Source: Nannobrachium achirus
Taxonomy: Eukaryota; Chordata; Actinopteri; Myctophiformes; Myctophidae
Direction of reading: 5' to 3'
Assembly: GCA_963921795.1 (NCBI GenBank)
Contig: OY997655.1
Span: 11,633,083-11,697,082, forward strand
Length of the DNA: 64,000 nucleotides
Of the stretch, positions 1 through 10,500 are shown in pieces. Position numbers and translations under genes: made by a program. Under the pieces are notes generated by a model. The model searched no databases. It had not been told where the DNA came from and worked only from the letters and a program-made list of their open reading frames with translations. Positions within the stretch are counted from its first letter, which is position 1; every line of letters starts with the position of its first letter.

Positions 1-344
1 GAAAAAGGAAAATAATTAGACTTACTGTCTTTTACAATGGCGACGATCAAGTATGATAAATGACAAGTAAAGGCAAATAAAGGTATCAAATGAAAATTGA
101 CAAACATAGACTTGTTTGAAAGCACTATCAAAGTGTAGCGCTGTGCACCTGTATTTTCAGACAGTAACCACTTAAAACCTCAAAGCTTGTAGATCTGCTA
201 TTTTTGGATAATGCACATTGTGAGCTTGTAGATCGGCTATTTTTGGGTAATTTACCCTTCAGAATAGGGGTGCTAGGGTTCAAGTGGTCAATGTTTTTTT
301 ATTAAAGGCCCCTAGGGGTCCTGGTCCCCCTGTTGAAGACTCAC
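1..344. other. Non-coding, hairpin-arm repeats
   Basis: Apart from right arms of the recurrent hairpin at about 184-205 and 226-250 (AGCTTGTAGATC followed by GCTATTTTTGG, twice in direct orientation), nothing recognisable is seen. The stretch would be intron or 3' flank of the GIMAP-type gene. Confidence 0.5.
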
Positions 345-487
345 ATCAGACTCTCCCATGGTTTCAACTCCCGAAGAGGATGCTATTGATCCACGATGTC
401 TCCTCTCCATCCAATCAGAAACCTTCTTGCTAGGTGAACCGACGTATGAACTTCCTGCTTCGGATGGTGTCGGGGTTCCACCACTCA
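345..487 (-). CDS. Serine-rich tail exon of the GIMAP-type gene
   Basis: A 143-bp exon with acceptor TGTCCCAG and donor GTGAGT, entering in phase 1 and leaving in phase 0. It encodes [20 protein letters not shown], then [20 protein letters not shown] and GESD. The beginning (SGG...) and end ([10 protein letters not shown]) resemble the small B-type exons at 37135-37068 and 36020-35953 in the kinase gene. No domain is recognised; it looks disordered and rich in phosphorylatable Ser. Any further exon would lie left of the window. Confidence 0.6.
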
Positions 488-3400
488 CTGGGACACAGAC
501 AACAGACATCAAAACAAGTACAATGATAATAATTTAAAAAAGAAAAAACTGTAACCCATTATATTTTTATTTTATTTTATTCTCTTTTCCACTTCACCCT
601 TTTGCAACCTATCTTCATGGAATGGAAGTGACCCTCACTAATGCTTGTAGATCTGTTATTTTATTGTAAATTATTATATAGTTTTAACAATATATTTTCA
701 AATGGGGGACCTGTCACAAAATGCATTTGTAGACAAATGCATTTCCAAGTTGGTTGGTTGATTGATTGATTGATTGATTGATTGACACCATCATTATTCA
801 AACAGTACAGAAGTACAGTAAAACAATTGAGCTAAAAGGTTAACACAACAAAGTCCTGGGGACTTGATTCCATTGTTGTCTGAATAATTGATACTCACTG
901 CTTGGAGGAAGGTGTAGTAGACTGCCCCTTCTCCTCCTGGCTGGTGTTGGTTCTGGCTCCTTCACCACAATCTTCAACATCCTCTCTATCATCTCCTCCT
1001 CTCTCTTCTTCCATTCTTCTTCCAAGCTGTTCCGTTCTTCATCTGTCAATCTTTCTTTCAGACTTTTGAACGGTATCATGTCTAAAGGTCCATAGTGTCC
1101 GCTGTTCCTCGTCACCATGTCTTCTATTTTCTCCATCAACTCTCGTATCTCTGAAATGCTCAACTTAGCGAATTCTAGAACATGGTACCTGTAGCCACAT
1201 TTCTCCAGAAGCCACCTCAGAGGTTCTCCTTCAGACTCGATGTACTCCTCAACACATCTCTCTCCCAGCCAGTATCCCCATGTGAACAGAACCAGAGCGT
1301 ATCTCCAGACTCGGTCCCCCAGCAGCTTCATGTGTTCCTCCACTGATCTCCTGTCAGCTTCAGAGAAACTGGATCGGACAGGAACAGGCAAAAGGACAGC
1401 ATGGGGTCCAGGGGAACACAGAGTCACACCGTGTAGAAGGACATCTTTGGTCTTCTGTGATGGAGGTGTAGTCGACCAGTCTGGACAGATCACCACACTC
1501 GCATGTCTTTCAGCAACTCTTCTCTGTTGTCTGACACATTCTGTCAGTTTAGTCTGGGTTTTAAACTCCTGGAATATGAGTTTACTATGTTAGTCATAAC
1601 TCATAATAATCAAAACCTTCATTCTATTCTGTCCTCAGTGAGGAGTTCCCTAGTCCTTGACTATTCTAACAATGTCACAGGAACACTTCACAATAAATAT
1701 GAATAAATACATGAATAATAAAAAATAATGAATGAACTAATTGCAACCTAACAACCTAAATATATCTGAATATGGTTAATAATCACATCATAGAAATGTA
1801 ATCTCAGTGTCAAGTACATGTAAATGTATTACAAGTACAATAATGTATTCTTATGTAATGACTCTTGAGAGGGAATATGTGTGTATGTGTGTATTGATCA
1901 CTGACGGTTAAATGGTCAATTAGTCATGCTGTCTTAAACAGTTGAACAGTATTTTATACTTTGGGTGTTCAAAAATAGAAGGATAAGCTCTCAACGTGTC
2001 ACTATGTGACATGGTTGCAACCTTATGGATATATTTTTGCGTCATCATCAGAAACAATTCCATTTGATATCTTTATGTTGAGGTCATTCATTACATCATT
2101 AGAACATCACATTCATACTGTATATTACTCACCTTGAATGGAGTTTCTGCAAACACAGTCTTCTGCAGTATTTCATTTCCAGCTCTGATCCTCTGAAGCT
2201 GCTCTCCACCAGCCAACATCACCCTCACATCTGGTAGACTCTGATGTTCTCCTGAAAGACAAACTCTACATTAGTTCACTTAACGCCGATTTAAATATTT
2301 AGGAGGCCGGATTCAGAGGTTGAGTGTTACAGCAGCCTTCATATTGTCGCTGTTGTGGAGAAACCTTGTATATCCAGAACTGATAGTTGTCATTATCAGT
2401 TGACATAACAAGCTCTTGGTAATGCTATTCATTGGTTCAATATAACCACAGGCAAACATATATATAGACAAATACAGAAAATAGCTGATCTACAAGCTCA
2501 CAACTTGTGTTGTGAGATTGTACGTTTTCCTATAATCATTTACCAGACAGTTTCATAACAGACAGGCAGATATACAGTAAACATTACCTTCAAACAGAGC
2601 TTTCAGAGCTGTTCTTTGTCTGTGTGTCTTGGTCATTAATGACTGGCCATGTTCCTCCACATTCTTCTTCCTCTCTGACAGCTTCTCTGAGACTTCTCCA
2701 TCAACTTCACAGTGTCCACCGCTGTTTGCTGCCACCATCTCCTCCATCTTCTCCAGAAGCTCTGTGACCTGAGTGTCATCTCTCTTCTGATTGTCGAGGA
2801 CATGATACCGGTTCCCACATTTGTCAACAAGCCAACGGAGGTCTTCCCCTTCGGTCTCTATGTGGTGCTCAATGCTTCTGTCTCCCAGATAGTCTGCCTT
2901 GGTGAACAGTACCATAGAGTGACTCCACACACTCTGTGGGAAAAGTGTCATGTGTTCCTCTACTGCTACTCTCTGTGCTTTGGTGAATGATCTATCGAGT
3001 GGAACCGCCAGAAGAACAGCATGTGGTCCAGGAGGACAGAGACACACACTGTTCTGGATCTCCAGTTTGTCCATCTCTGAGGTGTCCTGTAGTGGACTGT
3101 TGTAGAGCCAGCCTGGTGACTCCACCACTGTCAGACGTCTCCCTGCTACTTCACCCTGTCTCACCTTACACTGCACTGACCTCTGACCTCCCTGACTAAC
3201 TTTAAAAACACTCTGTCCCAGAATGGTGTTTCCTGCTGAACTCTTCCCAGACCACTCCCTTCCCAGCAACACAATCCTGAGGTCAGTCAGTCCTGTGAAA
3301 GAAAAGATAGTTTACTTTCACTTTCACTTCATTTTTGTTTAACCACATTTTTATTTTCTTCAAGAAATCCCTAAAAGCCAATCTACAACAGGCAACACAT

Positions 3401-4480
3401 TGTGAGCTTATAGATCAGCTAATTTCACAGTTTGTCATAAGGCAAAGTATACATGCCGTATTTTCCGGACTATAAGGCGCACTTAAAAGCCTTTAATTTT
3501 CTCAAAAAACTACAGTGCGCCTTATAGTCCAGTGCGCCTTATATATGGATCATTCATTGACATTGACATTCCCTTTAGCACAGCTCCATCTGTTGGATGC
3601 ATAACACAATGGTAGCGCCTATTATGTGCGCCTTATAGTCAGGTGCGCCTTATATATGAAAACAGTTTGAAAATAGACCATTCATTGACAGTGCGCCTTA
3701 TAGTCAGGTGCGCCTTATAGTCCAGAAAATACTGTAGGTTTAAAACATTGTAGCTATAACAGGATGTTCCTTGACTACTTCAACCCTATACTTAGTTGAC
3801 TGGAGTACCCCAGGGGATTATACTAGACCTCCTCCGGTGTCCGCTCGACATTAATAACCAATCTACAAACTCACAACACAAAGCAACGCAGAACGTGGTG
3901 AGCTTGCAGATCAGCTATTTTTGCCTAATGTTTTCTCCACGATAGGGATGCTAGGGATGTGGTTAAGCCATATATACTCCATAATATAAAAATAGCCAGT
4001 CTACAGTCTCACAACGGACCAATATGTGACGCAGAAATCAGTTATTGCCACTATTTTCAGGAAGGTACCAGTGTTGGCGACGGCGTATTTAAAAATGAAT
4101 CTCCAGCTAATACAATACAAACACAGAACATTTATTATAATAGCTAAATCCATTTTTATGGTTTCATGGGCTTTGAAACATAGCAAAAAAATCAAACCCA
4201 AGTTTGAAGTGAGCGGTGGTGCCTGCACGTGTGTGGGGGTGGGGGTGTGTGTGCGTGCGCGTGCGTGCGTGCATGCGTGCGTGCGTGCGTTGCTCACCCA
4301 GCTGGACTGTGTGCGTGTGTGTTCGGGGGGGGGGGGGGGGGTGCTTGTGCGTGAGAGAGAGAGTGAGCCATACTTGCTCACTCAGGCCCCAACTGGTTGC
4401 AGTTGATGCTCAGGGTAAGCTAGACTCAACAGCACCTCTCTGGTCACCCAGAGGTACTGAGGCTACATACACCTCAGGCT

Positions 4481-4515
<35 letters not shown>

Positions 4516-7500
4516 CACAGACACGGATACACACACGGCCACGCTATGGAGACGGTGTGACCACCGCTCAAAAATGCCAAAGCATATTTTCTCTCATGTG
4601 GTACAACACCTTTTAACACGTACATATCATTGCTTTCATGACTGTAGTTAGATCAGAGCTTCATGCATGTGCTTATTGTAATTGGATACTTTTTTTTTTT
4701 TTTGGAATGGAAACAATGTAAACTCTTTAGTATTTGTATAGAAAGGCCTAACCAGGGACAGGGATGCCAATTAGCCCCGGCTAGAAACACAATGCAACGG
4801 TTTCATGATTTTCTTTATAACTTGATATGTTTGTTTTTTGTATTGTCCCGGTCAAATAAACATAAATAAATAAATAAATAAATACACATGTTTTTAGTGG
4901 CAGAAATGAACATACAGTAGTTATACTCAAAGTTTCCCATGATGTAGTTTAACTATTATACAAGCTCTCTGTGCCACGCTGCAAGCTTGTAGATCTGCTA
5001 TTTTCGTATTAATTGTGAATATGTGTGCAACTCTTTAATATATTCACTCGATTCTATAAATATCTTCTAAATAGTTTTGGCAATATACACTCCCACCCAA
5101 TATGATTCCGTCCCTCTCGGGTCCAAAGCCCTGCATGGTCCTGGCCTGGACTTTGAACTTGTACGCCACGTTCTCACTCAGGTCCGGCACCGTCAGACTG
5201 GTCTCTGCGCCGTCCCCGCTCACCTGGAAGGAACGCACGTCTCCTGGGGGTGAAACACAGGGAACGATGGCTATTTAATACTTCCCGTCTATCAAGACTT
5301 TTGTTTGTTGTTTAGTTTGTTTCATTCAAGGCCTTTTTTTATTTGTATTTACAAGTATTAAAAAAGAAGTCTGGTAGAAAAAGAGAAGTATTTAACCCAT
5401 TCAAAACGGGTACACATTATTGCGTATTATTGTTTTATGCTTTAACTATTGAAAAATAGCAGATGTACTATACATGTATATCTGCTATTTTTCAATAGTT
5501 AAAGCATTCAATAATTCTAGGCCTAAATGGGTTAATGGGTTGATGTCCTTCCTGCTCACCTCCACCATGCAGCTGCTCACAGGTCACCCTGTAGCCCAGG
5601 ATGTCTCCGCTGGGCCTGCAGGGTTTGTCCCAGCTCAGGTGCAGGGCCTCTGGGCTCAGCACTGTGAACACCAGCGGCCCCGGAGCACTGGGGGTGCTCA
5701 GGGTGAACGGAGAACCTGTAGCAAGAATAACCAAGAACCAGAAAAGAGAAAAAAGATTAGGAAAACTAGAAAGGAAATGGGTAGATTTTATATAGATGTG
5801 AGTACGTAAAGTATGTATGTTGATAAGGATATGAAAAAGACACACTCTTCTCTGATGTTTTTTTGATGCAAGGTCTTCTTTTTTGGTCACATTTAACACC
5901 TGTTAATTCTACACATGTTACAGTAACGATTCCCCCCGTGAGGTCCCCCGGCCCCGTTAACACATTCCCTGACCAAATCGACCAACTTCATCGGGAATCA
6001 ATTCATTGCATTTTCCTAAGAGATACGTTATATAGTTTAACTTATATAAATGTATTCGTGAATACATTTTCTCCATTGAAAAATTAATTAAACTTTTCCA
6101 AAATATGGGCTTAATATTGATGACATCATGGATCTCCATATATGGGCATAAAAGGGACAATGACGGAATGGTTAGCACCGCTCAAATAAGGACAAGGACT
6201 GACAGATACAGAGAGATTTGCAAGTGTGACTCACCTCAAGGCAACCACACTTGCAATTTCCAATTGCATCTTTCTAGTTGTGTAAAACAAGTAAAAACAA
6301 AAGTGTAAAAGAAAGAAATCTCAAAAAGGATGCTACTATTTTCTTAAAAGGGTAAACCAATATAACGTCACTGTCGGACAGAAACCTTGCATCTCCAAGT
6401 GTACGTTCTTTCGTAAAGTCAAGCCCTGCTTCATACAAGACTGTCGCACAAAACCAGTGAAAATAGCAGATCGGCTGTTTTCACTGGTTTTGCGAATCTT
6501 CTAAATGATAAATGGAAAACGAACAGTTTTGGACATACAAGGTTGAGGAATGTACTGCAACAGGGTGAGTATACCTGGCATGGGGCTGAGTGGACTGTTG
6601 GGGTCCACGGCAGACTCGATGGTGGTGATCACTCCCTCTCTCTCCAGGCCCCAGCCCTCCTGGCTCTGACCTTTGACCTTGAACAGGTAGGAGTGGTTGG
6701 GCAGCAGGTCCTGGACGATCACAGAGTTCTCCGCTGGGCCGGTCAGGTTGATGCGCTTCACCTCCCCTGGGAGGAAGAGGAGTTAGAGTTCTCAACGGGC
6801 CTGAAAATTAACATACATTTTAAGCCCTACCCGGCCTGAAAACGTTGGGTCGGGTGTGGTCAGGTCTATCACAGAGTAATAGTAATAAAATAAAATAAAT
6901 ATATATTTTCTTTTTTCATTGAGCCTGAAGCCCTACCCGGCCCGACTAATTAGCATACATTTTAGGCCCTATCCTACCCTAAATGTGGGTCAGGTCCGGG
7001 TATGGTCGGGTTCGGGCAGAATTTGAGAACTCTAAGAGGAGTAGGGATGAAAATTTCATGTCGCGATTACCGTGACCAAAGATGTTGCGATTTACGATAT
7101 TATAATCATGATAATCAAAATATCCCCAACGTCCATCCTGGGGCGGAACATTTGCCAAAAAATAGCAGATCAACAAGCTCACAAGCTTGTAGATCAGCTA
7201 TTGTTTGGCAAAGAGATTTGGTAGAGAGTGAACAAAAAGACTGTATCAAGTACGTTATTTCCAGGTCCGTTTTACCAATTATAAAGGGTTTAAATGGTAC
7301 CGGATATGCAGCTCGGCAAATAAAAGGTGAATTGATCACAGTGCATGATGGAGGACGATTTCACGATAAATTAAATCCCCACGATACGATTATTGTGAGT
7401 GTTTTGTTATCACGTTAAACAATAATAACGATTATCATCCCATGCATAAAGAGGAGAGGAGAGGACACGCCGCGCTCAGCAGTGGCTCAATATCCTGTGG

Positions 7501-10500
7501 GTGATTGTCTTCATTCAACCGCTCATCTTTTAGTGGTTCACTATTATAACCACTCAGATTGTCCATTGAGAGAATGACTAAGATTGACTATTCAACTCTC
7601 TCCACCACTATGATACCCAAGTACCTGTAAACATTAAGGATGTCCATAATTACAACACCAGAGGCAGCGCCACAGACCACTTTCAACCCAGAGTCAAAAC
7701 CAACAAAGGGTCAAACTCTTTTCTCTGCTATACCACCAAAATGTGGAAAGCCTTACCGAAGGCCATAAAGGAGTGTGGATCACTAGCATCCTTTAAAATT
7801 GCCCTGAAAAACCACTTACAGGCAGCAGCCGTTCGCAACTGGTAAAAAAACTAACCTAACCCAACCCTACCCTCCCCTGCCCCTTCTTTGTATATACTTA
7901 CTGTTTGTTTTGAATTACTGTTTTCCTTTTTTTTTGTTCTCTCATTTTTATTTGTATTTACATATCTACTGCATAGTACTGTGTTCTATTCGTCTGTCAT
8001 TCAATGTTATATGAGATACTTTAATGGTCCTTGTACCAGTGAACTGTACCGTCATGAAACTGTACCTTTTCCTATGCAAACTTCTAATAAAGTCTTCAAT
8101 CAATCAATTAATCAATCCAGTAGAGACAGTAGAGACAGAATTTGGCAGTAAATCTAATATAACAGCAAACAACAAACTCTTATGAGAGCCCCTGGTACAA
8201 ACTATTAGCAAAAGAAGTCGGGGTTCTTGAAAACAAAACTTTTTCTTATACAGAATAAAAAAAAAAAAAAATTGAGAGCAGTGGTTTGAAAATTACAAAA
8301 TGTAAACAATCTTTTGAAATGATAAAAACTAAATGTAGGAAACCAAAAATAATTCGGAATATATTCTTTACACTGTTTAGGAAACAGTGTAAATTAGGAA
8401 TAAAAGGTCAAAGGAACTCAAAGCTCATCACACGTTACCTCCGTTCAGGAGCTGATAGAGGACACAGTAACCCAGGATGTCCTTCTCACAGTGGGGCTCC
8501 TGCCAGCTGACCTTGAGGGCAGTGGGACCCAGGGCAGAGAACACCAGCCTGGTGGGGGTTTCTGGGACCCCTGGGCTTAGCCTTGTATCTGAGGGGGTGG
8601 GGGTACAGAGGACTGCGTTTAGGAAGACAAGAGGCTGAATAATATCAAGCTGAGATGTACTGTACATCTTGGGAAAAGAGGGAGCGGGGCAAGTGCTCAC
8701 AGCGTGAAATTGAGAAATATGGCTGTAATGTTCTTATTTTTTTAATACTGTCTTTTGCGATGTTTGCATGAGACTATTAACAGATGGAAAATTCACTTTG
8801 TTGGGAAAATGAAAAAGAAAAATGTGTGCTCAACACCAAAACCTCCTATCTACTATTTCTACTATTTCTAGGTAAAAACCTCTGCAGTCGACAACATGCA
8901 GATTGGAGAATTTTACCTAGAAATAGTTAGGCAATTTCTTTGTTAAATAACACTTTTTTTTGTACAGCTCTTAATTATGCTCCTTTTGAGATCAGGACAT
9001 TCTACAGGTCTGTTACAATGAAAAAATGTTATCAACACACCCTCTTGGTGCGGTAAAAGTTTCACCGCCTGACACCAATCATTAATGCAGATAGGAGGTT
9101 TTAAGCTTCAACATTTTGCCACTTGCCCATGGCCTACTATACAGTTAGCTGCACACTCACCCTGGAGGACCCTGTCCAGGTTGGCCAGGGGGTCGGTGAC
9201 ATCTGAAGCTGGGGACCTGGCTGCACGCGAGCGCTGCTGCGGCAGGCTGAAGCCGTGTGTAGAGCTACTACTGTCAGGGGTGCCGTAGCCAAACCCACCT
9301 GAGAATGAACCAATGAGCAAAAAAAGGCAAGAGAGAAAATGGGGAGATGGGGAATGGGTTGGTGGGGGGGTGGGGTGGGTTGTGGAAGGGAGAAAGATAG
9401 ATCAAATACGGAGATAATATGGTAGAGCAGGGGTGGGCAACTTTGATGATGGCGAGGGCCACTATATTTCCACCTTCACTCCAGAGGGCCACATTGCATA
9501 TTGCTACGTCCTACTTTATCATATCTCATACAAAATAAGCAAAAATTGCCGATCTACAAGCTCAAAACGCATCGCAGTAGATCGGCTATTTTTGCTTCTT
9601 TTGAATTGGAATCCTGAATTATTTTTTGTTGTTTTTTAATTGAAATCCTGAAATGTAACATTTGTATCTAATTTCAAATGCATTTAGTTATATACTCATG
9701 TTAACTTTATGAACCTAAATACGAATACATTGGACATAAAAAAATACATTTTAATACTACTATACTAGTCATTAAGCTACTAATATAGACTGACGGTATT
9801 AAAGCAGGTCTTGTTTGGAATTGTAACAGCTGAAATCAGTAATATATCAGTATTCCGGTATTAACCTGCGGGCCGCATTAAGTGAAGGTGGGGGCCGCAT
9901 GTGGCCCCCGGGCCGCCTGTTGCCCATGTATGCGGTAGAGGAAGAGTAAAGACAGACAGGAGGAGAGAGGGAAGGGGAAATTCAAGGTGACAGGAGGAGT
10001 CATAAAATGGAAGGAAAAGATATAGAGGATGAAAGAGTTTTTTTCCAGTGCTATTGAACACCCTTTAAGGTTGTGTGTTGGTTAAAAATATTGAACTAAT
10101 GAAAAGTATCAAAAAGCTCTCCGGCCCCAAAGTTTAAACCTCCTAGCTCCACTTGTGTTTTTATTTCCTGAAAGAGTTAGCTAGTTACTGCCCGATAGCA
10201 GAGATATATATTTTTGGACTGTATGATCTCCTCAAATTATAACAATAGCATTTAGATTAGAAAAGTATCACTTTAACAAAGTAAAACTAAACATACCCAT
10301 ATTTTTTGGAAGTCCAGTTGATTGTTTCTGAGCGTCTGCCCTCCTTTGTTCTGCTCTTCTGCTGATAGATCTCCCCATCTCCTTCAGTTCCTCTGAGACG
10401 TGTTCTTCTGTCTCATAGTGACCATTACTAGTCACCATCTGATCTATCTTCTCCATCAGCTCTGTGACCTGACTACCATCTCCTCTGTCACTGATGTTAA

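Noticed and set aside
4001..4560. Open frames of 110-126 codons on both strands
   Set aside because: They run through GT/GC, poly-G and ACAG simple repeats and have no domain or splice support.
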